Shown here: piece by piece, positions 16,215-24,242 of the stretch
Layout of the letters: the number at the start of each line of letters is the position of its first letter
How positions within the stretch are numbered: position 1 is the stretch's first letter
Origin: Kitasatospora sp. Root107
GTDB taxonomy: Bacteria > Actinomycetota > Actinomycetes > Streptomycetales > Streptomycetaceae
DNA length: 42,572 nt
Assembly (NCBI RefSeq): GCF_001424875.1
Contig: NZ_LMCT01000040.1
Location: 1-42,572, forward strand
Direction of reading: 5' to 3'
Program-made: the position numbers and the translations under genes
Notes under the pieces: model-generated
Told to the model about the DNA's origin: nothing
The model's database searches: none
Seen by the model: only the letters and a program-made list of their open reading frames with translations

Positions 16215-17732
16215 ATGCGTCACGGTTCACATGCGGCCGAGCAGAACTGGCAGGCGGCCGATCTGCCGGCCCGGCGGCTCGCCGGGGTGGCGCTCAACCC
16301 GGTTGCCCCGACGGACGTGCTGCTCCGGTTGCTCGCGTGCGACTCCGCCGCTGTACGGATGACCCTCTGTCTGGAGCGGGACCTGCCAGTGGAGGTGGTG
16401 GACGCGGTGCTCACCCACCCCGACCCTCGTACCCGGCGGTTCCTCGCGGCCAACCCGCACGTCGACCCGGCGCAACGCGCCCGGTTGGTGGACGATCCGC
16501 ACTGGCTGGTCCGGGCCTGGCTCGGCCGGGGACCGGGCTACCGGTACGGGCACAGCAAGCTTCCGGAGCAGACCGTGGTCAGGATGCTGACGACCTATGA
16601 GCAGGAGTGCCTGGATTCGCTCTTCCGGCAGGTCCCGAGGTCGGCTCGGTGGACGTTTCCGTCGCACCCGGAACCTATGGTGAGGGTCTACGCCTGCGCC
16701 TGGTGGTCGGAGCTGACCGAGCAGGAACAGTCGGCCCTGCTCGCCGATCCTGACGAAGAGGTACGCGAGACGGCCCAGCGGCAGGACAGACACCTCGACC
16801 CCGAGTACGTCGAGCGCGAGCTCCCCGACCGACCCAGCCACGCCCGGACACACCTGCTGATGCACGGAGCGCTCTCCCGCCGCGTGGTGGAACAAGTGTT
16901 GGCCACTCCGGCGGAGCGTCAGGATCTGGCTATGATCGCCGGCAACCCGAGCCTCCCGCTCGACGTCTTGGCATTGCTCGTCCGCGATCCGGACCCGCAC
17001 GTGCGCGAGACGGCTGCGGGCCGACCGGAACTGACGGCGCAACAGCGGCAGGCCCTCGCCGAGGACCCCGACCCGGCGGTACGCACCCGGATATCCCTGC
17101 ACCCGGCCCTCACCGAGGAGGAACGCGCCGCGATCGACTACCAGGTCAGCTCGGACCAGACCTTCGGCCCGTCCGGCTTCCCCGCCGAGTACTACGATCC
17201 GGCGCGGTCCCGCCGCCACGCCCTCAGCAGTCACCCCACGCTGCGCCGCTCGGCCGCGTGCGATCCCAGTCTGCCGCCGGACCTCGTTACGCTCCTGTCC
17301 GACGACCCGGATCTCGGGGTGCGGGTCCTGCTCGCCCAGAACCACCCTCAAGCCTCGGCGGAACTGCTGCTGCGCAGCTTCCTGGAGTACACCGGCCGCG
17401 AGCGGTGGCAGCTGACGACCCGTCCGAACTTCCCGACGGCGGAACTCAGCGGCTACGCCGAAGCCGCGGACCCGATGCTCCGACGGCTCGCCCTCCTCGA
17501 CCCGCAGATCCCGCCGCCCACCCTGGCCCGGCTGTCGGCCGACCCCGACCCGGACGTACGGGCGGACGCCGCTCGGCACCCGAGCCTTCCGTTGCGACGG
17601 CTCACCGAACTCCTCGACGACGAGGAACTCGCCCACGTGGCCGCCGCCAACCCGGCCCTGCCCCTGCCGGTGATGCACCGCCTGGTGGCTGCGCCCTACT
17701 CGGGGGACCTTTTCGACGCGCACGTCCGGTGA
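16215..17732 (+). CDS. Leucine-rich-repeat-variant (LRV) protein
   Basis: A 505-residue soluble protein built almost wholly of short helical repeats of the LRV type. A loose consensus D-P-D-x-x-V-R-x-x-x-A-x-x-P-x-L recurs, for example LADPDEEVRETAQRQ, VRDPDPHVRETAAGRPEL, LAEDPDPAVRTRISLHPAL, LSDDPDLGVRVLLAQN and LSADPDPDVRADAARHPSL. Such proteins are common in Streptomyces and probably serve as binding surfaces; no enzymatic motif is present. No signal peptide or membrane segment. A gene of unknown function converges from the right with 11 bp between stops. Confidence 0.8.
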   Translation: MRHGSHAAEQNWQAADLPARRLAGVALNPVAPTDVLLRLLACDSAAVRMTLCLERDLPVEVVDAVLTHPDPRTRRFLAANPHVDPAQRARLVDDPHWLVRAWLGRGPGYRYGHSKLPEQTVVRMLTTYEQECLDSLFRQVPRSARWTFPSHPEPMVRVYACAWWSELTEQEQSALLADPDEEVRETAQRQDRHLDPEYVERELPDRPSHARTHLLMHGALSRRVVEQVLATPAERQDLAMIAGNPSLPLDVLALLVRDPDPHVRETAAGRPELTAQQRQALAEDPDPAVRTRISLHPALTEEERAAIDYQVSSDQTFGPSGFPAEYYDPARSRRHALSSHPTLRRSAACDPSLPPDLVTLLSDDPDLGVRVLLAQNHPQASAELLLRSFLEYTGRERWQLTTRPNFPTAELSGYAEAADPMLRRLALLDPQIPPPTLARLSADPDPDVRADAARHPSLPLRRLTELLDDEELAHVAAANPALPLPVMHRLVAAPYSGDLFDAHVR

Positions 17733-17743
17733 CCCAGCCGTAC

Positions 17744-18226
17744 CTACTCACCCCAGTTCTTGGGCAGCGGCTGCTCCCACCAGGGGGTCTCCTCCCAGCA
17801 CTCCATGGCGAGGGGAGCCGTGTCCGGGAAGTGCCGACGAATCTCACCGAGTACCCAGGCGTCGGCGGTCAGCAGCTCCCACGACGAACTGTCGAACTCT
17901 CGGAGCACCAGCACTCGTTCAGTGCCCCTGTACCCGACAAAGTCCGCATCGATCGCCTGTAGATCCGAAGGCAGCAAGGCCAACAGCTCCAGCGTCCCCA
18001 CGCCGGCCTCGGAGAGCTGCACGATCCCGGCGAGCCGGCCCCCGTCCTCGTAGAACCGCACCCGCCAGGTCAGCCCCAACCCGAAACTCCCCAGTCGCAC
18101 CAGGAGTTCATTCACCGTGACGTAGCGCCGACCCATCGGGGCCAATGGCGCCGGGCCGTCCTGCCGCCAGGCCCGGAACGTCACCGACTCCACTCGACTC
18201 CCATTCTCAGCGCCGTTTCCTGTCAT
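17744..18226 (-). CDS. Hypothetical protein, 160 aa
   Basis: A 160-residue protein I do not recognise. It has no signal peptide or membrane helices and is rich in Trp and acidic residues toward the C-terminus (AMECWEETPWWEQPLP). Its ATG overlaps the stop of the upstream HEAT-repeat gene as ATGA, so the two are translationally coupled and probably co-function. Actinobacterial pairs of a small acidic protein and a HEAT protein sometimes belong to toxin-immunity loci, but there is no toxin here to support that. Confidence 0.7.
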   Translation of the reverse strand: MTGNGAENGSRVESVTFRAWRQDGPAPLAPMGRRYVTVNELLVRLGSFGLGLTWRVRFYEDGGRLAGIVQLSEAGVGTLELLALLPSDLQAIDADFVGYRGTERVLVLREFDSSSWELLTADAWVLGEIRRHFPDTAPLAMECWEETPWWEQPLPKNWGE

Positions 18227-18711
18227 TCCGTGCTGTCTCCCAGAGCGGGCTGTGAAGGGCGAAGAACAGGGTCGATCGCGCGCAGGATCTCGTGCAGTTG
18301 ACGAGCTCCCAGGGCGACGTGGCCGTCAGCGTCCCGCGACATCTCCTCGCACAAGCGCATCGCGTCGTCCCGGTCGATAGCGAAGATGCCGAACACATCG
18401 ACGATCGCGGTGTGGATCCAGTCGCTGCGATTCTCGTCGGCGGTTGCCAGCGCGGAGGCCACAATCCTCAGCCCGGCTCTGTCCTTTCGCCGAAGCACGG
18501 CTCTCGCGGTCACCAGGGTGACGAAGGTGTCGTCCGGGTCGAGCACGAGTTCCAGCAGCGGCCTGACGGCCTCCGGCATCTCGGCGAAGCCTGCCAAGCC
18601 GTGACCGGCATCTGCCCGGTCACGGTAGTCGGGGCTTCGCCCGAGCTCGCCGAGTGCCACGACTGCTGCACGCCGCCGGTCACCGTCCATCTGCCGGCCC
18701 ACCCCTCCCAC
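18223..18711 (-). CDS. HEAT-repeat-like protein, 162 aa
   Basis: A 162-residue helical protein. The repeats are seen in RRRAAVVALGELGRSPDYRDR, FAEMPEAVRPLLELVLDPDD, TLVTARAVLRRKDRAGLRIV and HVALGARQLHEIL. These are PBS/HEAT-type repeats found in Streptomyces proteins of unknown role. A later in-frame Met (MDGDRRR) is an alternative start. It is the first gene of a two-gene operon with the protein at 17744, joined by an ATGA overlap. Confidence 0.72.
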   Translation of the reverse strand: MGGVGRQMDGDRRRAAVVALGELGRSPDYRDRADAGHGLAGFAEMPEAVRPLLELVLDPDDTFVTLVTARAVLRRKDRAGLRIVASALATADENRSDWIHTAIVDVFGIFAIDRDDAMRLCEEMSRDADGHVALGARQLHEILRAIDPVLRPSQPALGDSTE

Positions 18712-18726
18712 GACTCTCGTCGAAGC

Positions 18727-18960
18727 TCAGTGTTCTGCGGTGTTGCGGAACTTGAGGGCGAGGTCGCCCGCCTGCCGGACATCGGTGACGCCGCCGGCGA
18801 TCACGGTGCCGAAGGTGCCGGCGTCCTCCCAATGGCAGATGACGCCACCGTTGACCGTGCTGGTGCCGCACCGCATCTGCCCGCCGAGCGGTCCGGCGTC
18901 GACGGCCACGGGGTTGTCGACCTTGGCACCCGCGAAGAAGTTGAGGAACAGCCAGTCCAT
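18727..18960 (-). pseudogene. C-terminal fragment of a Streptomyces hypothetical protein
   Basis: A 77-residue frame whose body (NPVAVDAGPLGGQMRCGT, GGVICHWEDAGTFGTVIAGG, DLALKFRNTAEH) resembles the C-terminal domain of larger membrane-anchored Streptomyces proteins of unknown function. The N-terminal anchor expected for that type is missing; the first 13 residues (MDWLFLNFFAGAK) may be a remnant. It borders the IS-rich zone, so loss of the 5' part by rearrangement is plausible. It could still be a real short gene. Confidence 0.45.
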
Positions 18961-18968
18961 CTTGTGCT

Positions 18969-19364
18969 TTATCCTCGACCGCTGTCATGCGGCGGCAGGG
19001 GGATGCTGTAGGCGGCGTCAAGCTTGTTGATGATCTTCCGGAGTGAGCGGGAGCCCCGGGGCGACATCGCATTCATCACCGTGTCGAGGAGGGCGCGAGC
19101 CTCCAAGGGGTTGCCGCAGCAGTACCAGTGCACGTTGCCCCACTCGTAGTCGTGCCACTGCTGCCGCTCGGAGCGGTGAACGTGGTCCCGCCAAAGCCGC
19201 ACAGCGGCAGTGACATCCCCTGGTTGTAGGTAGTTCCGCGTGCGTTCGAGGTGGGCTACCTCGAAGAGTGCCCGCGAGGAGACACCGTTGATCGCGGGTC
19301 TTGAAGCCTGTGTCCGGTGCGGGGAGAGGCTGGTCCGGACGTCCGCCGGCCGTCTACGCGGCAT
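18969..19364 (-). CDS. Hypothetical protein, start uncertain
   Basis: The C-terminal 90 residues look like a genuine folded protein: LWRDHVHRSERQQWHDYEWGN, HWYCCGNPLEARALLDTVMN and LRKIINKLDAAYSIPLPP. The first 30 residues (MPRRRPADVRTSLSP) are Arg/Ser/Pro-rich and probably come from the junction with the IS to the right, so the true 5' end may be missing. I do not recognise the family. It is separated from the preceding fragment by only a few bases. Confidence 0.5.
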   Translation of the reverse strand: MPRRRPADVRTSLSPHRTQASRPAINGVSSRALFEVAHLERTRNYLQPGDVTAAVRLWRDHVHRSERQQWHDYEWGNVHWYCCGNPLEARALLDTVMNAMSPRGSRSLRKIINKLDAAYSIPLPPHDSGRG

Positions 19365-19524
19365 GGACCTTTCGGTTCGTCATCACGCGGCCTATGGTGT
19401 CACGATCACGCACGCTTCTCGAACGAGTTCACTCGTCCGTGAGTTCGCCGGACGTGGACACGGCCTTCATCTGATCCTGTGCTCCGACCAAGGATGCACC
19501 TGAACTCGACGGAGGCCGTGAGGG

Positions 19525-20595
19525 ATGAGTTTGCTGTACCGCGATGTCCAGCGAGAGCCGTTCGCTGAAGCGTCACACTTCCGGGAGGACTTCTACGGAT
19601 GTCTGACCGCGCGGCGTGACGAACTGTTCGAGCTCACGGACGCGCTGCTGTGCGCGGACGGGCCGGTGACGTCGCCGGTGGACCTGACGTTGCTGGCCGA
19701 GCACCGTCGTGGGCACGGCGCGTTGTACGACGCTCTCAGCCATGGCGGCCTCGCCGCCGGACGGCTGCGGCGGACGCTGGCCGCGCTGTCCCAGCCGAGT
19801 GCAGCCGGTGGCCGGCTGGTGCTGGCGGTGGACGTGAGCAACTGGCTGCGACCTGACGCCGAGTGGAGCGCGGACCGGCTGTTCTGCCACACCTTCGGCC
19901 GGGGCCGGGACCAGCACCTGATGATCCCGGGCTGGCCGTACTCGTTCGTCGCCGCGCTGGAGGCGGGCCGCACCTCCTGGTGCCAGCTGCTGGACGCGGT
20001 GCGACTTGGCCCCGAGGACGATGTCGCCGAGGTCACGGCGGTCCAGGTCCGCCGCGTGGTCGAGGACCTGATCGCAGGCGGGAGCTGGCGGACCGGTGAT
20101 TCGGATGTCCTGGTCGTCTTCGACGCCGGCTACGACGCACCGCGCCTGGCCCACCTCTTGAAGGACCTACCCGTCGAGGTGCTGGGGAGGATGCGCTCGG
20201 ACCGGGTCATGCGACGGCCGACGCCCACTCAGCTGGAGTACGCCCAGGCTTACCCCCTGGGCGGGCGGTTCCCCAAGCACGGCAAGGAGTTCCGCTTCGC
20301 CAAGCCCGACACCTGGGGCGAGCCGAACGTGGCGACCGTGCAGGTGACCGACCGCTACGGCACCGCACGAGCGATGGCCTGGGACCGACTCCACCCCCGG
20401 CTCACCACCCGATCCGCCTGGATCGACCACGACAGTGAACTTCCCATCATCGAGGGGACGTTGATCCGACTGGAGGTCGATCGTCTGCCCGGCGGAGGAG
20501 ATCCGCTACCGCTCTGGCTGTGGTCCTCCGCCACCGGCCTGGGCGGCGCCGACGTCGATCTGCGCTGCAGGTCGGTGCCGGTGGCGTCGAAGTAG
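19525..20595 (+). pseudogene. DDE transposase, C-terminally truncated
   Basis: The frame starts with ATG after a GAGGCCGTGAGGG leader and matches the NF041680-type putative transposases of actinobacteria. Landmarks are MSLLYRDVQREPFAEASHF, the first catalytic Asp in LVLAVDVSNWLRP, the second Asp in LVVFDAGYDAPRLAHLL and GTLIRLEVDRLPGG. Members run to about 480 residues with a final block that starts like DVDLRWQ and carries the catalytic Glu. Here the match stops at DVDLR (about 20566) and the frame ends 9 codons later in sequence belonging to an unrelated minus-strand gene. The element has lost its right end and is inactive. The 160 bp to its left (19365 to 19524) holds the left end of the element and no gene. 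Confidence 0.8.
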
Positions 20596-20897
20596 AGGGT
20601 GAAGAACCAGGACCGGTCCGGCGCGTCGAGGAGGCCGGTGCGGAGCGGTACGTCGCGGTGTCGGGAGAGGATCTCGACCGACTCGTCGAGGCCGAGGGTG
20701 GTTAGGCCGATTCGTCGTGCCCAGCCCAGCCGGGTGGCGGCGATGCCGCGCACCATCCAGTCGGGCGCGGCCCGGTCGAATAGTTGCAGCTCGCCGCCGG
20801 CCAGGAGGGCCTCGCGGGCCGGGGCGCAGGCGGCGGTCTGGTCGGTGAGCATGGCGGCGAGATCGGGCCGGGTTAGGTGCTCGTTCTGGCTGGTCAT
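20568..20897 (-). pseudogene. Hypothetical protein cut by the transposase junction
   Basis: Starting at an ATG at 20897, the frame reads MTSQNEHLTRPDLAAMLTDQ and continues with LLAGGELQLFDRAAPDWMVRG, LTTLGLDESVEILSRH and WFFTLYFDATGTDLQ. It then runs without a break into antisense transposase sequence near 20566. The native C-terminus is lost. The family is unknown to me. The junction shares a few bases (CTGC) with both partners, as in an illegitimate deletion. Confidence 0.65.
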
Positions 20898-21090
20898 GCC
20901 GAGACCGTAGTCACCGGCCGGTGGGCGGTGCCACCGGATTCGGCCGGTGGAGTCTCCTATGCTCGGAGCAACCTGCTCTGAGCTCAAGGAAGTTGGGCGA
21001 GATCAGCTGACGCTGATGGCATGTCAGGCGGCGAAGACCGATCCAGTTCGAGCCCGGTGGATAAAGAACAAGTGAGTGTCTGTCTACCTT
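20898..21090. other. Gap with no recognisable gene
   Basis: About 190 bp between the truncated hypothetical gene and the MarR gene. Short frames here lack start signals and family features. I see no repeat or terminator of note. Confidence 0.5.
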
Positions 21091-21531
21091 CTATTCCGTG
21101 ATGATCAGTCGGGCGAGCAGGGCGGCGAGCTGCTTTCGTTCGGCCGGGGCCAACGGGGCGAGCAGGGCGTCGTTGGCTTGGTCGCTCAGTTCCTCCAGCC
21201 TGCGCAGCAGCGCCCGGCCGCCCGTGGTGAGCGCGAGCGCGTTCTTGCGGGCATCGCGGGGATCTCGGGTGCGGCTGATCAGCTTCTTGGCTTGGAGCTC
21301 GTTGAGCACCGTGACCATGTCCTTGGGGTCGATCCGGACGGTGCGTGACAACTCGGCCTGTGCGATGGGGCCGAGTTCGGCAATGCCGCACAGTACGGCG
21401 TGGTGCGGCATCCGCACCCCCTCCTCGGCCAGCTGCTCGCTGACCAGGCGGTGTCCGAGGGTCGCGGCGCGGCCCAGCAGCCAGCTCGGCAGGGTCTGCA
21501 AGCGGCCGAGCGGCGCGGGGGTTGTGTCCAC
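21091..21531 (-). CDS. MarR family transcriptional regulator
   Basis: A 146-residue winged-helix regulator. The DNA-binding region reads HHAVLCGIAELGPIAQAELS, RTVRIDPKDMVTVLNELQAKKLI and SRTRDPRDARKNALALTTGGR, the last being the wing with the D-x-R motif found in most MarR proteins. Flanking helices form the dimer interface. The GTG at 21531 faces the oxidoreductase gene across a 90-bp gap that holds two 17-bp inverted repeats, so autorepression and control of the neighbour are likely. The ligand is unknown. No Cys is placed to suggest a thiol sensor of the OhrR type. Confidence 0.9.
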   Translation of the reverse strand: MDTTPAPLGRLQTLPSWLLGRAATLGHRLVSEQLAEEGVRMPHHAVLCGIAELGPIAQAELSRTVRIDPKDMVTVLNELQAKKLISRTRDPRDARKNALALTTGGRALLRRLEELSDQANDALLAPLAPAERKQLAALLARLIITE

Positions 21532-21551
21532 GGGGCCAGCCTAGCCGAAAT

Positions 21552-21568
21552 CGTTGGACCCCCCAATG
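21552..21568. promoter_or_regulatory. Probable MarR operator, half-conserved copy
   Basis: CGTTGGACCCCCCAATG is an imperfect 17-bp inverted repeat (5 of 7 arm positions pair). It has the same length and 3-bp spacer as the perfect copy 29 bp away and lies between the divergent starts. Confidence 0.65.
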
Positions 21569-21580
21569 GATTCGGTTTAT

Positions 21581-21597
21581 CGTTGGGTCGCCCAACG
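21581..21597. promoter_or_regulatory. Probable MarR operator, perfect copy
   Basis: CGTTGGGTCGCCCAACG is a perfect 7-bp inverted repeat around a 3-bp spacer, in the intergenic region just before the oxidoreductase ribosome binding site. The two sites are 29 bp apart, close to three helical turns, so two dimers could bind the same DNA face. Confidence 0.75.
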
Positions 21598-21620
21598 GAT
21601 TGCAGGAGAGGGAGGCGCAC

Positions 21621-22547
21621 ATGCGCAAGGTCAGGTTCCAGCCGCAGGACACCGTCGAGCCCTTCGGGATCGACGAGGTGGCCGCACCGGTCCCGGGCCC
21701 CGGACAGCTGCTGGTGAACACCGAGGTCGTGGGCGTGAGCCTGGGCCTGGTCAGGATGCTGCGCGGGGGCACGGTGCCGACAGCCGGGCCCGGGGGCGAG
21801 ATGGTGGGGCGGGTCGCTGCCCTGGGAGCGGGCGTGGAGGGCTTCCGGGTCGGAGACCGGGTGGGCGGGGTGGTGTTCGAGGACGTCTACGCGCAGTCGG
21901 TGCTCGCTGTCCCGGCAATGGTCACTGCTGTCCCGCCGCAGGTGACCGCAGCCGAGGCGCTGGCGCTGGTTCGCGGCGGCCTGGTCGCGCTGAGCGCGCT
22001 ACGTGCCGGACGCTTCGAGCAGGGCGAGTCGGTCCTGGTCACCGCGGCGGCCAGCGGTGCCGGGCATCTGGCCGTGCAGTTGGCCAAGACTCTGGGTGCG
22101 GGCCGCGTGGTCGCGGCGGTCAGGTCGGCGGACAAGGCTGATTTCGTGCGTGGGTGCGGCGCCGACGAGGTGGTGATCTATTCACAGGACTCCTGGGGTG
22201 ACCCGGTAGACCTGGTCCTCGACGGCGTCGGCGGCGATCTGGTGCAGCGGGGCGTGGACGCCCTCTCGCCCCACGGCAGGCTCGTGGCGTTCAGCGCGGG
22301 CGGCGGCACCGTGGACGCCGGCAGCCTGCTCGGCGGCCTCAAGTCGGTCATCGGGTTCTCCATCGGACTGATCAGCCGCCAGCAGCCCGAACTGATCGAG
22401 CAGCGCAGGGCCGAGCTGTGGGACCTGCACGCCGCCGGCCGCCTGCGCCCGGCGCATGAGGCCCTGCCGCTCGATCAGATCGCCAAGGCTGTCGAGCTGA
22501 TCGAATCCCGCAGCAACCTCGGCAGGGTCCTGCTGCACACGAGCTGA
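21621..22547 (+). CDS. Quinone oxidoreductase-like (zinc-type ADH family) enzyme
   Basis: A 308-residue medium-chain dehydrogenase/reductase. The GroES-like half is followed by a Rossmann half with VLVTAAASGAGHLAVQLAKTL, whose A-A-S-G-x-G is typical of NADPH-dependent quinone reductases. Later DLVLDGVGGDLVQRGVDAL and GRLVAFSAGGG are also usual. The catalytic and structural zinc Cys clusters of true alcohol dehydrogenases are absent. It probably reduces quinones or enones in the cytosol as a detoxification enzyme under the adjacent MarR regulator. The ATG at 21621 follows GGAGAGGGAGG. It looks intact. Confidence 0.9.
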   Translation: MRKVRFQPQDTVEPFGIDEVAAPVPGPGQLLVNTEVVGVSLGLVRMLRGGTVPTAGPGGEMVGRVAALGAGVEGFRVGDRVGGVVFEDVYAQSVLAVPAMVTAVPPQVTAAEALALVRGGLVALSALRAGRFEQGESVLVTAAASGAGHLAVQLAKTLGAGRVVAAVRSADKADFVRGCGADEVVIYSQDSWGDPVDLVLDGVGGDLVQRGVDALSPHGRLVAFSAGGGTVDAGSLLGGLKSVIGFSIGLISRQQPELIEQRRAELWDLHAAGRLRPAHEALPLDQIAKAVELIESRSNLGRVLLHTS

Positions 22548-22568
22548 CCGCTGCGGCCCGCGGCGTGT

Positions 22569-22904
22569 TCATGCCGCCACCAGCGGCTCGGGGCGTTCGA
22601 CGAGGTGGCCGCGTTCGAATCGGGCGCAGGCCCGGACCAGGGCGACGAGGTGGGGTGCGTTCACGGCCCGCCAGCGTTCCTGTGCGGACTCGATGAGTTT
22701 GAAGACCATGGCGAGAGCGGCGGCCCGGCCGCCGGCGCCCTCGGCGACCTTGGTGCGTAGCCGGACGGTGGCGAAGGTCGACTCGATCGGGTCCGTGGTC
22801 CGCAGGTGCATCCGGTGTTCGGCGGGGAAGTCGAAGAACGCCAGCAGTTCGTCCTCATCGTCCGTGAGTCGCTTGACGACCTTGAGGTACTTCGCCCCGT
22901 AGGT
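22569..22904 (-). pseudogene. IS256-family transposase, C-terminal remnant
   Basis: The last ~110 residues of an IS256-type transposase: AKYLKVVKRLTDDEDELLAFF, LRTTDPIESTFATVRLRTK (catalytic Glu in P-I-E-S-T) and VNAPHLVALVRACARFERG. The first two catalytic Asp are gone, so it cannot act. It is a related but clearly diverged cousin of the full copy at 24806, so it is not a fresh duplicate. The left junction of the frame (MIPVCTPSPCPAT) is unrelated sequence. Confidence 0.85.
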
Positions 22905-22982
22905 GGCTGGGCACGGGGAGGGCGTGCAGACGGGTATCAACTCGCGACCCGCCCACTGCGGTTAGCGGGAGGGTTGAACAGA
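22905..22982. other. Gap between IS256 remnant and terminator
   Basis: A short stretch without gene or repeat. It probably contains the breakpoint of the IS256 remnant. Confidence 0.4.
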
Positions 22983-23018
22983 TGACCCCGCCGACGCGGC
23001 AGGGCGTCGGCGGGGTCA
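22983..23018 (-). terminator. Terminator hairpin of the SDR gene
   Basis: A perfect 15-bp stem (TGACCCCGCCGACGC at 22983..22997 paired with 23004..23018) with a GGCAGG loop, 12 nt after the SDR stop. One of the strongest hairpins in the window. Confidence 0.85.
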
Positions 23019-23030
23019 CTTTCGGGCGGG

Positions 23031-23721
23031 TCAGGCGGTCAGGCCGCCGTCGACGGTCCAGTCGCTGCCGGTGACGTAGCGGGCGGCCGGCGAGGCGAGA
23101 AATGCGACGGTCGCGGCGATGTCGTCGGGGGTCGCGTAGTAGCCGAGCGCGGTTCGGGGGGTGACGACGTCGGCGAATTCGCCGTCGGCAGGGTTCAGGT
23201 CGGTATCGACGGGGCCGGGCAGGACGTTGTTGACGGTGATACCGCGCGGGCCGAGCTCCCGGGCCAGGGCGCGGGTGAGCCCGGACACGGCGGCCTTGGA
23301 GGCCGAGTAGACCGTTGATGACCCGGGAGCCCCTGGTGAAGTGGGGTTCGGCGGCCTTGACGGCGGCGAAGATCGCCCGGACGTTGACCGAGAACATGTC
23401 GTCGAAGTCGTCGAGGGTCAGGTCGGACAGGGGCGCGAAGCGGCCGACCCCGGCGTTGTTGACGAGGATATCGAGAGAACCGAAGGTCTCGACGGTGGCC
23501 GTCACGGCTGCTTGCAGCGCGGTGGCGTCGGAGCTGTCGGCCGGCAACGCGACAACCCGCGGGCCGAGCTCGCCAGCGAGGGCCTCCGCCTTCTCCTTCG
23601 AGGAGTTGTAGGTGAAGGCGACGGCAGCACCATCCGCCGCCAGATGACGGACGATCGCCGCTCCGATACCCCGAGAACCACCGGTGACCAGGGCCGTCTT
23701 CCCCGGGAGCTGCTGAGTCAT
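23031..23721 (-). pseudogene. Short-chain dehydrogenase/reductase with internal deletion
   Basis: The 5' part is a normal classical SDR: MTQQLPGKTALVTGGSRGIG (cofactor glycine motif), ALPADSSDATALQAA, DILVNNAGVGRF and SVNVRAIFAAVKAAEPHF. The 3' part is also normal but in another frame: SKAAVSGLTRALARELGPRG, ITVNNVLPGPVDTDLNP and YVTGSDWTVDGGLTA. At about 23320 the sequence passes directly from RVIN to V-Y-S-A-S-K. The missing stretch normally encodes about 15 residues including the catalytic Ser; the Tyr-x-x-x-Lys pair survives. The gene is out of frame and lacks a catalytic residue. Start ATG with GAGGAG upstream. A terminator follows, and a TetR operator-like palindrome precedes it. Confidence 0.85.
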
Positions 23722-23738
23722 GGTCTGCTCCTCAATCG

Positions 23739-23755
23739 AACCGAACTGTTCGGTT
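23739..23755. promoter_or_regulatory. TetR-type operator palindrome
   Basis: AACCGAACTGTTCGGTT is a perfect 8-bp inverted repeat around one central base, 18 bp from the SDR start and between it and the TetR stump. The sequence resembles operators of TetR repressors that control SDR genes. Confidence 0.75.
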
Positions 23756-23839
23756 ACGCATTCTGCGAGGCCACAACTCCGGCTGCGCGCAGGTCTATTC
23801 CAGGAAGCACGGCCGAATATGGATCCTTGAGGAGGAGCC

Positions 23840-23932
23840 ATGGGCAGACCGCGCTCGTTCGACGCCGGCGAGGCTCTCGACACAGCCATGCGCCTCTTCC
23901 GGCGATCCGGCTACGACGGCCCGTCCCTGACG
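23840..23932 (+). pseudogene. TetR family regulator, N-terminal stump
   Basis: The ATG at 23840 has a strong Shine-Dalgarno sequence (GAGGAGGAG). The product starts MGRPRSFDAGEALDTAMRLF and RRSGYDGPSLT, the usual first helices of a TetR DNA-binding domain. After about 31 residues the match ends and the frame enters antisense IS5 transposase sequence, stopping at about 24019. The recognition helix and the whole ligand domain are lost. It was divergent from the SDR gene and presumably its regulator. Confidence 0.8.
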
Positions 23933-23948
23933 ATCTGTCAATGGCCCC

Positions 23949-24205
23949 TCAGGCCTCGTAGGCAACCGGTACGTTCACGGCCGCGTGCACGCTCTGCGTG
24001 TCGAGCACCACCACGCTAGGGTCCTCCAATCGACCTTTGCGCTCCCGCAGTTGGCGCGGCAGCAGCTCGTGGACCGTCTGGTCGGCGCCGTCGTCGCGCC
24101 TCGTGGCGAAGTAGCAGTACGTCGCGCTCCTGGGCCGCAGGTCGTGCGGCAGGTAGTCCCACTGGCATCCGGTCCGGCCCCTGGTACAGGATCGCGTTCA
24201 CGATC
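23949..24205 (-). pseudogene. IS5-family transposase remnant
   Basis: On the minus strand, after IVNAILYQ, a frame reads GCQWDYLPHDLRPRSATYCYF, RRDDGADQTVHELLPRQLRER and KGRLEDPSVVVLDTQSVHAA, the N-terminal half of IS5/IS427-type transposases including the first catalytic Asp (LDTQSV). There is a frameshift just after IVNAILYQ, and the 3' part is missing at a breakpoint near 23945. On the other side it ends at the left inverted repeat of the IS256-type element, which probably cut it. Confidence 0.8.
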
Positions 24206-24229
24206 GAGTAATAGTCAAGACCTGTGGAT
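24206..24229. repeat. Left inverted repeat of the IS256-type element
   Basis: The perfect core TCAAGACCTGTGGAT is at 24215..24229; outward GAGTAATAG matches the other end at 6 of 9 positions. Confidence 0.75.
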
Positions 24230-24242
24230 TGGCTTATTTTGA

